Assembly: GCA_038227995.1 (NCBI GenBank)
Contig: JBBRPP010000016.1
Span: forward strand, 1-64,000
Source of the DNA: WLMZ01 sp038227995
Lineage (GTDB): Bacteria > Actinomycetota > Acidimicrobiia > Acidimicrobiales > Ilumatobacteraceae
Direction of reading: 5' to 3'
DNA: 64,000 nt
Both the position numbers and the translations under genes were made by a program. The notes below the pieces were generated by a model that made no database searches, was not told the DNA's origin, and saw only the letters and a list, made by a program, of their open reading frames with translations. This document shows positions 1-8,024 of this stretch, one piece after another (within the stretch, counting starts at the first letter, position 1; each line of letters begins with the position of its first letter).

Positions 1-1
1 C

Positions 2-325
2 CACGGCCCCACCGTGGCTTCGAACCTGGTGTGTCTGTGCCGAACCCATCACCGGTTGATGCACGAAGGCCGCTGGACCATCACCGGCAACCCCGCGGCT
101 GGCGGGACACTCCACTTTCATCGACCCGACGGCACCACCATCACATCCCACGCCGAGATCGTCACCGGCGACGGTGACAACCTCGAGATGACTGGACGCT
201 CACCCGCCGACCCGGTCAACGCCATCCCCATCGACCACCTCGACCTCGACTACACCATCGACAACATCCACGGCAACGAACACGTCCGCAACCAACACCG
301 AACCGGCAACCCCAACCACAACTGA
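2..325 (+). CDS. HNH endonuclease, C-terminal fragment (DUF222/13E12 type)
   Basis: The 5' end lies outside the window; the frame is open from base 2, before the internal GTG at 14. The visible piece contains NLVCLCRTHHRLMHEGRW, the second half of an HNH/ββα-metal nuclease fold with the paired His of the 'CRxHHxxxHEG' motif, then a low-complexity hydrophilic tail rich in His, Asn and Asp. This is the usual C-terminus of DUF222-HNH proteins, which are multicopy in actinobacteria. A second, complete member lies at 40893-42209 and has a slightly different HNH signature (CPIHNRAKHNLG). DNA nicking or cleavage activity is inferred from the family. Confidence 0.8.
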   Translation, partial: HGPTVASNLVCLCRTHHRLMHEGRWTITGNPAAGGTLHFHRPDGTTITSHAEIVTGDGDNLEMTGRSPADPVNAIPIDHLDLDYTIDNIHGNEHVRNQHRTGNPNHN

Positions 326-449
326 CAGCAGCCAAGTTGGCGACCGACGTCTGGTTCGATGCAGCGTCGAAGCCGACCGTGGTCGATTCGATCAGACAAC
401 CTCCCGCGGCCCCAGACGCTCACAGCAAGTCCGCAGACCCCCGGCCGGG

Positions 450-830
450 CTACGAAGCGGCGATCGCCACGACGGCGAGCGCCATCAGCACGCCGTTGCG
501 GACGAGATGGCGCCAGCTGAGTGGCTTCGCGCTCCACGACCCGAAGCACGCACACGGCGGCCGGTGACCGCGTCGCAGCTGGACGACGAGCAGCGTCGAG
601 AACGCAACCAGCATCGCGAGCGCAATCGATGCGAACAGCGGTCGCCACGCCTGCGCGCACAACAGCGCGCCCACGATGATCTCCACGAACGGCAGCGGAG
701 GCACGGCGACGGCGGGCGCGCCCAATGCTGCGGCCTGGGCCGGCCACTTGGGTCCCGCGGCCACCTTCGCCGCGCCTGCCAGCAGGAATGAAGCCCCGAG
801 CAGAATCGAGGCGACCACCGCGGCGATCAC
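450..830 (-). CDS. MauE/DoxX-like small integral membrane protein
   Basis: A 126-residue protein with four hydrophobic segments (about residues 2-22, 42-60, 65-85 and 108-125) and the motif CACFG after a basic loop (RRGHRPPCACFG). That motif is typical of MauE-type DoxX relatives, which are linked to thiol/disulfide or quinone redox in the membrane. I chose the GTG at 830 because it overlaps the TGA of the upstream metallo-beta-lactamase gene (GTGTGA), indicating translational coupling. The much longer open frame upstream on this strand is only a GC-rich shadow. Exact function unknown. Confidence 0.75.
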   Translation of the reverse strand: MIAAVVASILLGASFLLAGAAKVAAGPKWPAQAAALGAPAVAVPPLPFVEIIVGALLCAQAWRPLFASIALAMLVAFSTLLVVQLRRGHRPPCACFGSWSAKPLSWRHLVRNGVLMALAVVAIAAS

Positions 831-1708
831 ACCGAGAGCGTCAGCCCTTCGGCTGCCGCCAGTACCTCGACGCCCTTGCGTTCGCCCGCGATCTTGGCCA
901 GCTTCGTGATGTGGTCGATCGATTCGTCGCAGCGGGTGGGGTCGTGATGGAAGAGCGCAAGCCGCTTCGCGCCCGCTTCCGCCGCGAGCCACACGGCGTA
1001 CTCGACGGTGCAGTGACCCCACGTGCTCTTGTGCGCGAATTCCTTCATCGTGTACTGCGAGTCGTGGATCAACAGGTCGACGCCGGCGGCAAGCTCGATT
1101 GCGGCGTCGGCGGCTTTCATCGATCCGTCGTACGGCATCTGATGATCGCTCATGTACGTGATCGACGTGCCATTCCACGTCACGCGGTAACCACACGTCG
1201 GTCCGACGTGCGGGATCAGCCGAGCCATCACCGTCACGTCGTCGGGGTGATCGGGATCGTCGGGGTCGACCGACAGGACGAAGTCGGTATCGCTGACGTC
1301 GTGGAAGTTCAGCGCGCCCGGGAATGCGGACAACTCGATCGGGAACATCGGCGGACGAATCATGCTCGTCAACACCTCGTTCACCGTGCGACCGTCCTCC
1401 TGCGCGGGGCCATAGATGTCCAGCGACGCGCCGGGCTGCAGGATCGGCGAGAAGAACGGAAGTCCTTGCGTGTGGTCCCAGTGCAGATGGCTCAACAGAA
1501 CGCAACCGTGGAAGGTGCCGTCGACAGGTTGATGCAAACCGAAGTAACGCATCCCGGTGCCCATGTCGAACAACACCGGCGCGTGACCGGGTATCGCCAA
1601 CGACACACACGATGTGTTGCCGCCATAACGAACGATGTCATCCCCATTGCACGGAGTCGATCCACGCACCCCGTGAAAGGTGACCCCGATTTTCTGCTCT
1701 GTCTTCAC
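827..1708 (-). CDS. MBL-fold metallo-hydrolase
   Basis: A 293-residue soluble protein opening with GVTFHGVRGSTPC, as in the 'GxRGS' branch of the metallo-beta-lactamase superfamily (phosphodiesterase/PhnP-like). The metal-binding motif is LLSHLHWDHTQG (HxHxDH), with further ligands probably in LLIHDSQYT and the late His of ALFHHDPT. The GTG at 1708 is preferred because conserved sequence begins just after it and a G-rich stretch precedes it; the open frame extends further upstream without homology-like sequence. It is followed by, and coupled to, the MauE-like gene, and it faces the thioredoxin-like/UGSC operon divergently. Substrate unknown. Confidence 0.8.
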   Translation of the reverse strand: MKTEQKIGVTFHGVRGSTPCNGDDIVRYGGNTSCVSLAIPGHAPVLFDMGTGMRYFGLHQPVDGTFHGCVLLSHLHWDHTQGLPFFSPILQPGASLDIYGPAQEDGRTVNEVLTSMIRPPMFPIELSAFPGALNFHDVSDTDFVLSVDPDDPDHPDDVTVMARLIPHVGPTCGYRVTWNGTSITYMSDHQMPYDGSMKAADAAIELAAGVDLLIHDSQYTMKEFAHKSTWGHCTVEYAVWLAAEAGAKRLALFHHDPTRCDESIDHITKLAKIAGERKGVEVLAAAEGLTLSV

Positions 1709-1757
1709 ACGACCCCCGAACCTGCCACCGTAAGCATTCCGTACCCACTTGTAAACG

Positions 1758-1794
1758 TGCGACCCTTGTGACGTAGGTCGCAGGAAGCTACCTT
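1758..1794 (+). promoter_or_regulatory. Promoter with overlapping inverted repeat, driving a leaderless start at 1801
   Basis: Seen: TTGTGA at 1766-1771, a 17-base spacer, TACCTT at 1789-1794, then six bases and the GTG start at 1801, so the mRNA probably has no 5' leader. An inverted repeat TGCGACC (1758-1764) / GGTCGCA (1776-1782) straddles the -35 element. Inferred: a repressor or activator site controlling the thioredoxin-like/UGSC operon. No regulator gene is adjacent. Confidence 0.5.
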
Positions 1795-1800
1795 GCGGAT

Positions 1801-3279
1801 GTGGACCTCGCCGAACCATCGCTCTCGACGCAGTTCTGCATACCCGGAACCGACACTCCGTACACCGGACTGATCGCAGTCGTGAAACGCGAATGCGCGA
1901 CGTGCGTGATGGTCACGCCCGTCCTTGCGCGCATCAGCGACACAACGGGCATCGTCGTCTACACGCAAGACGACCCATCGTTCCCTGACGGCGTGGCCTC
2001 GATCCACGACGACGATCTCAGCGTCAGCTGGCATCACGAGATCGAGACCGTCCCGACGTTGATCCGAGTGATCGACGGCCTCGAGACCGACCGCACCGTG
2101 GGCTGGAGCCGAGCAGCGTGGCAGGCGTTCACCGACATCGCCGATCTCGGCGACGACCTGCCGGTGATGCGACCGGGCTGCGGGTCGATGTCCGTCGACC
2201 CCGACCGCGAGGATGAACTCCGCGCTCGCTTCTCCGGCAGCGTGCTGCTCGCCCGACGAGTCGAGATCGCCGACGCTGAAGACGAGATGGAAGCACTCTT
2301 CGACCGCGGCTGGACCGACGGACTGCCGGTCGTGCCACCGACGCCCGAGCGAGTGCTGCGGATGCTCGCCGGCACGACGCGAGCGCCGTCCGACATCGTC
2401 GCCGTCGTGCCCCCAGATCTCGTCGATGTCTCGGTCGAGAAGATCGCGATCAACGCGGTCATGGCCGGCTGCCGGCCCGAGTACATGCCGTGGGTCATCG
2501 CCGCTCTCGAAGCGCTGTGCACCAACGAGTTCAACATCCACGGCGTGCTCGCGACCACGATGCCCGTCGGTCCGGTGATCGTGTGCAACGGTCCCGGCAC
2601 TCGGGCGATCGGCATGAACAGCGGCATGAACGTGCTCGGCCAGGGCAACCGCGCCAACCTCACCATCGGGCGCGCCGTTCAGCTCGTGATCCGCAACGTC
2701 GGCGGCGGGCGGCCGGGTGAGGTCGATCGGGCGACGCACGGCAACCCCGGCAAGCTCAGCTTCTGCTTCGCCGAGGACGAGCTTGCGTCGCCGTGGACAT
2801 CGCTGGCGACGTCACGCGGCGCCGAGCTCGGCACGAACAGCGTGACAGTCTTCGCGGGCGAAGGTCCGCGCTGCATCGTCGATCAACTCGCGCGCGAAGC
2901 AGATCATCTCGCGAACACGTTCGCGGCGTGCTTGAAGACGTTGCACAATCCGAAGCTGGTCATGGCGTTCGATGCAATCGTCGTCGTCGGTCCCGAGCAC
3001 GCCCGAGTGTTCGCCGATGCCGGGTGGAACCGCGAGCAACTGATCGCCGAGCTTCAAGCACGGCTGCAGTTGCCCGGCACCGAGATCGTGCGCGGAGCGG
3101 GCGGCATCGCCGAAGGTGTACCCGCCCATCTCGAAGGCGTGACGCTGCCCAAGTTCCGACCCGGTGGTCTCCTGGTCGTTCAGGCCGGTGGTGGCGCCGG
3201 CCTGTTCTCGGCGATCATCGGCGGGTGGGCGAACGGCGAGGTCGGCAGCCAACCCGTCACGCGACAGGTCGGGTCGTAA
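1801..3279 (+). CDS. Thioredoxin-like domain fused to a large uncharacterised domain; partner of the UGSC protein
   Basis: 492 residues. The N-terminal ~110 residues look thioredoxin-like, with a redox motif ECATC (Cys32-x-x-Cys35) after a beta strand. A GCGSMS segment follows near residue 126. From about residue 155 begins a second domain with the signature RGWTDGLPVVPPTPERV and several Gly-rich segments (MNSGMNVLGQGNRANLTIGRA), which I recognise only as a conserved uncharacterised region found beside UGSC-type proteins. The GTG start fits the promoter at 1766-1794 as a leaderless transcript. The gap to the selenoprotein gene is only 42 bases, with short CACAGAT repeats, so the two are almost certainly co-transcribed. 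Inferred role: a thiol redox partner of the selenoprotein, or an enzyme using the same substrate. Confidence 0.7.
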   Translation: MDLAEPSLSTQFCIPGTDTPYTGLIAVVKRECATCVMVTPVLARISDTTGIVVYTQDDPSFPDGVASIHDDDLSVSWHHEIETVPTLIRVIDGLETDRTVGWSRAAWQAFTDIADLGDDLPVMRPGCGSMSVDPDREDELRARFSGSVLLARRVEIADAEDEMEALFDRGWTDGLPVVPPTPERVLRMLAGTTRAPSDIVAVVPPDLVDVSVEKIAINAVMAGCRPEYMPWVIAALEALCTNEFNIHGVLATTMPVGPVIVCNGPGTRAIGMNSGMNVLGQGNRANLTIGRAVQLVIRNVGGGRPGEVDRATHGNPGKLSFCFAEDELASPWTSLATSRGAELGTNSVTVFAGEGPRCIVDQLAREADHLANTFAACLKTLHNPKLVMAFDAIVVVGPEHARVFADAGWNREQLIAELQARLQLPGTEIVRGAGGIAEGVPAHLEGVTLPKFRPGGLLVVQAGGGAGLFSAIIGGWANGEVGSQPVTRQVGS

Positions 3280-3321
3280 GGTGACTCAGCGCACACAGAT
3301 CACACAGATCATGGAGATCAC

Positions 3322-3861
3322 ATGAGCATCGTCATCCTCGACCCGACCGGCGAACGCCAGGTCGCGGAGCGAACCCGCTGCTCTCGACCGGCGTCGTTGT
3401 CGGGCCTCACCGTCGGCCTGCTCGACATCTCCAAAGCGCGCGGCGACATCTTCCTCGACCGGCTCGAAGAACGGTTGGTCGAGATCGGCGCCAACGTGAA
3501 GCGGTTCCGCAAGCCGACCTTCACCAAGCCGGCTCCCGTCGATCTGCGTCACGAGATCGCCAGCCAGTGTCAGGTCGTGATCGAGGCCCTCGCCGATTGA
3601 GGCAGTTGTACGTCGTGCAGTGTGCACGACATCGTCGATCTCGAGCGCCGGGGTATCCCGAGCATGTTCATCGCCTCGGGCGAGTTCGTCACCGCGGCCG
3701 AATCCCAATCGAAGTCGCTCGGCTTCCCGACGGTTGCTCGCGTCTTCACCCCTCATCCGGTGCAGGACCGCACAGACGACGAGATGCGTGCGTACGCCGA
3801 TCTCGTCTTCGACGAAGTACTGGCCACCGTCACAGCACCCGCCGATCAGCCGAGCGAGTAG
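3322..3861 (+). CDS. UGSC-family protein, predicted selenoprotein (in-frame TGA = Sec93)
   Basis: The frame 3322-3861 is open apart from one TGA at 3598-3600. Both sides read as one protein: ...VVIEALAD-[TGA]-GSCTSCSVHD... The residues after TGA are Gly-Ser-Cys, so the TGA is the U of the U-G-S-C motif that names a family known to me as 'UGSC family (seleno)protein'. Translated through, it has 179 residues with Sec at 93 and downstream CTSC. A 7-bp hairpin with a 5-nt loop begins 11 bases after the TGA (separate entry), as required for bacterial SECIS. The start is supported by GGAG five bases upstream. A stop-induced pseudogene or sequencing error is less likely, because the TGA sits exactly at the predicted redox-active residue. 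Family biochemistry is uncharacterised; an oxidoreductase role working with the upstream thioredoxin-like protein is inferred. The 3' end overlaps mutY by 16 bases, convergently. Confidence 0.85.
3598..3630 (+). promoter_or_regulatory. UGA-Sec codon and SECIS-like hairpin
   Basis: TGA at 3598-3600; after 11 bases comes a perfect stem GTCGTGC (3612-3618) / GCACGAC (3624-3630) enclosing the loop AGTGT (3619-3623). Bacterial SECIS elements lie immediately 3' of the UGA, within the reading frame, with a small apical loop containing a GU. Spacing and loop agree; the stem lacks the bulged U seen in E. coli fdhF. SelB binding is inferred. No selA, selB, selC or selD is in the window. Confidence 0.7.
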
Positions 3862-4694
3862 ACGTCGCGCTCGACGCGTGCCAGCCCGTCAGCCACCAAT
3901 GAGGCCGCCAGTCGCTGAGCACGCTCGTCCTGGCCCGGCCATCCCATCGTCGCGCTCAGATCTCGGGCGTGGATCGGCCGTTCCCCGAGAGCCTTCATCA
4001 GCCGACCTCTCCCCTGCCGGTCAGAACCCTCGAAGCGACTCTGCTTGACGCTCACGCCGGCCGACCCCGGCGCCGGATCGATGCCCACTCCCCCATATGC
4101 GCAATCGGGTCGAAGCGGACACTCATCGCAGCGAGCGGCGACGGGTCGGCACAGCACCGCGCCGAGATCCATCAGGCACTGGTTCCAAGCCCATGCCTGC
4201 TCGCCCGGTAGAGACGCGTCGGCTTCGGTCTGCACTTCGCGCGCGGTCAGCGATCGCCCGACCAATCGCGCGTACACCCGAGCGATGTTCGTGTCGACGA
4301 CCGCTGCATCGGCTTCGAACGCGAACGCCAGCAATGCACGGGCCGTGTACGCGCCGACACCGGGAAGCTCCAACAGTTCATCGAGGGTCGACGGGAACGA
4401 GCCGATCTCCACAACACGTTGCGCGGCGGCGTGCAGGTTGCGTGCCCGCCGCGGGTATCCCAGGCCCTGCCAGATCCGCAAGACATCGGCCAACGGGGCA
4501 GCAGCACACACGGCGGGCGTCGGGTACACGTCGAGGAATTCGAACCACCGTGGGACCACGCGCTCGACCTGAGTCTGCTGCAGCATGACCTCGCTGACGA
4601 GCACGGCCCACGGATCTCGCGTGTGCCGCCACGGGAGATCACGGAGCTGAGCCAAGCCCCAACTCAGGACGCGGTGCGCGGCAGCTTCCTGCAT
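3846..4694 (-). CDS. mutY: A/G-specific adenine DNA glycosylase MutY
   Basis: 282 residues. It removes adenine mispaired with 8-oxoguanine in the base-excision repair system. Visible features are the catalytic Glu in SEVMLQQTQV, the helix-hairpin-helix LPGVGAYTARALL followed by the catalytic Asp in VVDTNIARVYARL, and the [4Fe-4S] loop CRPVAARCDECPLRPDC (C-x6-C-x2-C-x5-C). The protein is shorter than a full MutY (about 350): after the cluster only ~75 residues remain, so the NUDIX-like 8-oxoG recognition domain is absent or replaced by a small winged-helix-like tail. It follows the YbhN-type gene by 7 bases (same operon) and its end overlaps the UGSC gene convergently. Confidence 0.9.
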   Translation of the reverse strand: MQEAAAHRVLSWGLAQLRDLPWRHTRDPWAVLVSEVMLQQTQVERVVPRWFEFLDVYPTPAVCAAAPLADVLRIWQGLGYPRRARNLHAAAQRVVEIGSFPSTLDELLELPGVGAYTARALLAFAFEADAAVVDTNIARVYARLVGRSLTAREVQTEADASLPGEQAWAWNQCLMDLGAVLCRPVAARCDECPLRPDCAYGGVGIDPAPGSAGVSVKQSRFEGSDRQGRGRLMKALGERPIHARDLSATMGWPGQDERAQRLAASLVADGLARVERDVYSLG

Positions 4695-4701
4695 CGGTCC
4701 C

Positions 4702-5961
4702 TCACACGTCGTCGTCGTCGCCGTAGTCGTCCATCATGTCGAACAACTCCGGATGGCGGCGAGCGAGCTCCATCGACTCGTCGCTCTTCGGACGGCGCGG
4801 CGAGAAACGCTCGTGGAAGTCGAGCGTGCTCTCGGTGACGCCAGTCGATTCGTTGGCGACATCGCGCAGCCGTCTCAGTTCCTCGCGACGTTCGATCCGC
4901 CAGGGTCCGACTCGCAGCGTGAGATAGAGCAAGCCACCGAGCAGGATCGGGAAGAATAGTTGGGCGAAACGGTATGACGCAACGCCCAGCGAAGCGGTGA
5001 CGCGGGGCAGACCGAACCCGATCAATGTCGGGATGTAGACGCCCTCGACGATGCCGAGGCCGCCCGGGGTGATCGGCACCACGGCCGCGATGTTGGCGAG
5101 GCCGAACGCGACGATCAGCCCGTCGATCGACAGCGAGCCGCCATACGCACGCAGGAACACCCACAGCGCCGCGGCGTCGAGCAACCAGTTGGCGGCCGCC
5201 CATCCCGCGACGCGTCCCAGCAGGGCGCGATCACTGATCAGTTCTTCGATCCGGCCGCCGATGTGGCGAACCGCATCTCCGGTGCGATCCTCGTTCTGGC
5301 GGAGTCGACGCGCGATCCAGCGCAGCACCTTCTCGGCGCGGCTCTGTCCCTCCATCAAGCCGAAGACGATGGCGGCTGCGAGCCCCATGATCAGCACACC
5401 GGCGATGGCCGCGCTCACGTAGGCGCCGTTCACGCCGTTGAGCGGGATCGACACGATCAGTCCGATCCAGAAGATGAGGTTGAGCACAACGGCCGAACCG
5501 AGTCCGGCGGTTCCGAGCGCGAAACCGGCGTCGGGACCCGGCACGCCGGACAGTGTCATCAATCGATAGCCGAGCGCAGAACTGGCTGCGCCGCCACCGG
5601 GCACGACGCCGCCGAGCGCTTTGGTGCTCATCTGGATCCGGAACAAGCGCCACGACGACACGAGCTCACCGGAATCACCGAGCGCAGCCTTGGTGAGCAA
5701 CGAGTAGCTGTACAACGCCGCGCATTCCAGGCCGAGACCGATGATCAGCATCACCGGATTCACGTCGCGCAGCTTGTGCGCGGCGTTGCGGAATCCGGGG
5801 ATTGCGGGAAGGACGAAGAAGTAGATGATCGCCGCGAATGCGAGCAGCTTGACGACCGAGCGCACCGGCTGACGCCCCGACTTGTTCCGTTTCTGGTCGA
5901 CCGCAACGGGGCCCTGGGGCGCGGACACAGCGTCGGTTGCCTCTCCCATGTCCTGAGCCAT
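4702..5961 (-). CDS. YbhN / lysylphosphatidylglycerol-synthase TM-domain family membrane protein
   Basis: 419 residues: a cytoplasmic N-terminus of ~35 residues, then about eight membrane segments, including LLAFAAIIYFFVLPAIPG and VVPITPGGLGIVEGVYIPTLIG. The latter is the PGG-G-x-x-E signature of the LPG_synthase_TM (UPF0104) family. A charged ~70-residue C-terminal tail ends in an Asp-rich stretch (MMDDYGDDDDV). The family is linked to lipid flipping or transfer, but this protein lacks the aminoacyl-transferase domain of MprF. It lies between the serine hydrolase and mutY on the same strand. Confidence 0.8.
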   Translation of the reverse strand: MAQDMGEATDAVSAPQGPVAVDQKRNKSGRQPVRSVVKLLAFAAIIYFFVLPAIPGFRNAAHKLRDVNPVMLIIGLGLECAALYSYSLLTKAALGDSGELVSSWRLFRIQMSTKALGGVVPGGGAASSALGYRLMTLSGVPGPDAGFALGTAGLGSAVVLNLIFWIGLIVSIPLNGVNGAYVSAAIAGVLIMGLAAAIVFGLMEGQSRAEKVLRWIARRLRQNEDRTGDAVRHIGGRIEELISDRALLGRVAGWAAANWLLDAAALWVFLRAYGGSLSIDGLIVAFGLANIAAVVPITPGGLGIVEGVYIPTLIGFGLPRVTASLGVASYRFAQLFFPILLGGLLYLTLRVGPWRIERREELRRLRDVANESTGVTESTLDFHERFSPRRPKSDESMELARRHPELFDMMDDYGDDDDV

Positions 5962-6011
5962 CCCTCTTTGTTAGCCGATCACGGAGCGGTTTCCGCTCCA
6001 TCCGAGGAACT

Positions 6012-7052
6012 TCACTGGGTCTGCATGGCAACAGAGGTGGGAAACGATCGGACCACATCGTGCAGCGCATCGAGCAGTGGAGCGCGCACATCCGCGGGAA
6101 CCTTGCCGAGGTGCACGACCACGAGGTCGCGTGCGGGCACGACGATGATGTACTGGCCCTCGTAGCCGTGAGCGGCGAGGCTGCCCGGTTCGTCGCGCCA
6201 GATCCACCACTGCGCGCCGTAGCCGAAGTGCGGCGGATCCGGGTCGACGGCGACCTGGGTCCGGGCCTCATCGACCCATCCCTCTGGCAGCAATTGGTGG
6301 CCGTCCCAGTTGCCGTCGCGCAGGTAGAGGTAGCCGAATCGGGCGAAATCGCGGGCTGTTGCGTAGACGTACGACGACCCGACGAACGTGCCGGCCGTGT
6401 CGAACTTCGGTGCCGCGCTGGTCATGCCAAGCGGACCGAACAGACGAGTCTGGAGAAACTCACACATCGCGACTTCGCCGCCGACCGCGTCGCCGGCGAT
6501 CCGAGCGAGGATGTTCGTCGTTCCCGACGAGTAGTTCCACACGGTGCCCGGCGGGTGGTGCAGCGGAAGACTCGCCGCGTAGGCCGCGTGATCGTCGATG
6601 CCCGACCCGAACAACATGTCGAGGCAATTCGAGACCGAATCGTCGACGTAGTCCTCGACGAACTCGAGGCCCGATTTCATCGCCAGCAGATCACGAATGG
6701 TGATGGCGCTCTTGTCCGTTCCGGCGAACTCGGGGACGGGGGCCGCCGCGTCGATGTCGATCCGGCCGTCGAGCGTGAGCATCCCGAACACGGCCTGGGT
6801 CATGCTCTTGGCCATGCTCCACGAGATCAGTGTGGTGGCTTGGTCGGTCTCCGGTCCGTACTGCTCGGCGACGATCCGTCCGTGATGAACGACGACCGTC
6901 GCCAGCGACACGCCACCGCCTTCAGGAAGATCTCGCATCGCTCGCAATGCGTCGTCGAGCGTTGCGACATCCACACCGGCGTCGGGTTCGGCCGACGACC
7001 ACTCCTGGGTCGGCCACGGCAGTCCGACGGGCTGGGGAGGCATCGCGATCAT
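6012..7052 (-). CDS. Serine hydrolase, beta-lactamase class C / esterase family
   Basis: 346 residues of the beta-lactamase/D-Ala-D-Ala carboxypeptidase fold. The nucleophile motif S-x-x-K is in SWSMAKSMTQAVFGML, the second motif is WNYSSGTTN (Tyr-Ser instead of Tyr-x-Asn), and the late motif is HGYEGQ in place of HTG. There is no signal peptide, so it is probably a cytoplasmic esterase or lactonase (EstB-like) and not a secreted penicillin-hydrolysing enzyme. TACGTT lies six bases before the ATG at 7052, supporting that start as leaderless. It heads a same-strand run with the YbhN-type gene and mutY. Confidence 0.8.
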   Translation of the reverse strand: MIAMPPQPVGLPWPTQEWSSAEPDAGVDVATLDDALRAMRDLPEGGGVSLATVVVHHGRIVAEQYGPETDQATTLISWSMAKSMTQAVFGMLTLDGRIDIDAAAPVPEFAGTDKSAITIRDLLAMKSGLEFVEDYVDDSVSNCLDMLFGSGIDDHAAYAASLPLHHPPGTVWNYSSGTTNILARIAGDAVGGEVAMCEFLQTRLFGPLGMTSAAPKFDTAGTFVGSSYVYATARDFARFGYLYLRDGNWDGHQLLPEGWVDEARTQVAVDPDPPHFGYGAQWWIWRDEPGSLAAHGYEGQYIIVVPARDLVVVHLGKVPADVRAPLLDALHDVVRSFPTSVAMQTQ

Positions 7053-7112
7053 CTGACGAACGTAGTCGACGCGCGCTTCCGCTCGGCGTGGCCGGCATGC
7101 GAGGCTGAGCGC

Positions 7113-7940
7113 ATGGCCGATGAGATGTCCGAGCAGACGGCCGAGACGCCAGTTCGCTCGCCGTGGTTCGACACGATTCGCGCGTGGGTCGCCGCCTTCG
7201 ACGAGATCGCGCCCGGAGCGATCGAAGGCCTCTACGTCGTCGGCTCGATCGCGCTACGTGACTGGCAGCCGGGCTCGAGTGACATCGACATCATCGCCAT
7301 CACCGCCGAGCCGGCCGACGACGAGATGGCCGGAACGCTGCGCACCGCGCGCGCCGTCTTCAGCGACCGCCATCCGTTCCCCACCGTCGATGGTCCGTTC
7401 CTGGCGTGGGGCGACCTCATCGTGCCGCCCCAGAGCGTGACTCGGCCGTGGACGCTGAACGGCCGCTTCCGCCACGACGCTGAATGCTTCGAGATCAACC
7501 CGGCCACCTGGTACACACTGGCGACGTACGGCGTGCAGGTGCGTGGACCGGCGCTGTCGGACATTCCGATTCCCCGTGATCCGGAAGGCCTCGTGCGTTT
7601 CGTCGAAGACAACGCCCGCGACTATTGGGTCCGAGTCCTCCGCGAGCTCCGCGGCTCGATCGGCGAGCTCCAACCGACCGACACCCTGCCCAGTTCCGTG
7701 CCCGTGTGGTGCCTGCTCGGCGCGTGCCGGATGCTGTACACCGCGGCCACCGGCGATGTGTGCTCGAAGACCAGTGCCGGCCACTGGGCGGCCGAGATCC
7801 TCGGCGAGCAGCATCGCGCAACATGTCACGAAGTCGTCCGCCTGCGCGCCGCGCCCGAGCAGGAGATCGGCCTCCCGCTGCTGCGGGCGACTGCCAGTGC
7901 GATGGCCGAAGCCTTGCGCCTGATCACTCCCGCTCGCTGA
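7113..7940 (+). CDS. AadA-like nucleotidyltransferase (aminoglycoside adenylyltransferase family)
   Basis: 275 residues. The N-terminal nucleotidyltransferase motif is YVVGSIALRDWQPGSSDIDI, the GS...SDxD signature of the pol-beta fold. The C-terminal helical region VWCLLGACRMLYTAATGDVCSKTSAGHWAAE matches the domain that follows it in AadA-type streptomycin/spectinomycin adenylyltransferases. Whether it inactivates aminoglycosides cannot be told; many environmental homologues have no shown resistance role. The longer open frame upstream is a shadow of the serine hydrolase; the ATG at 7113 begins the conserved protein. Confidence 0.75.
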   Translation: MADEMSEQTAETPVRSPWFDTIRAWVAAFDEIAPGAIEGLYVVGSIALRDWQPGSSDIDIIAITAEPADDEMAGTLRTARAVFSDRHPFPTVDGPFLAWGDLIVPPQSVTRPWTLNGRFRHDAECFEINPATWYTLATYGVQVRGPALSDIPIPRDPEGLVRFVEDNARDYWVRVLRELRGSIGELQPTDTLPSSVPVWCLLGACRMLYTAATGDVCSKTSAGHWAAEILGEQHRATCHEVVRLRAAPEQEIGLPLLRATASAMAEALRLITPAR

Positions 7941-7956
7941 TCGCGCTGGCGGCTCG

Positions 7957-7995
7957 GGGTGTCGATCGGGTGAAGCGCCCACCAGATCGACACCC
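7957..7995. terminator. Bidirectional hairpin between convergent genes
   Basis: A perfect 11-bp inverted repeat, GGGTGTCGATC (7957-7967) and GATCGACACCC (7985-7995), with a 17-base loop. It lies between the 3' ends of the nucleotidyltransferase (+) and LOG (-) genes. There is no U tract, so termination strength is uncertain. Confidence 0.6.
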
Positions 7996-8024
7996 GAACG
8001 GCTACTTGTGCGCTTGGTGACCCG

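Noticed and set aside
450..1610. A 386-residue protein on the minus strand
   Set aside because: Only the last 126 residues are protein-like; the rest is antisense/out-of-frame shadow of the metallo-beta-lactamase gene.
3322..3600. A 92-residue protein ending at TGA 3600, plus a separate ORF at 3622
   Set aside because: The two halves are in the same frame and the TGA sits at the U of UGSC with a hairpin behind it, so one selenoprotein explains both.
5937..7112. N-terminal extension of the AadA-like protein
   Set aside because: It is a shadow of the serine hydrolase; the nucleotidyltransferase motif follows soon after the ATG at 7113.
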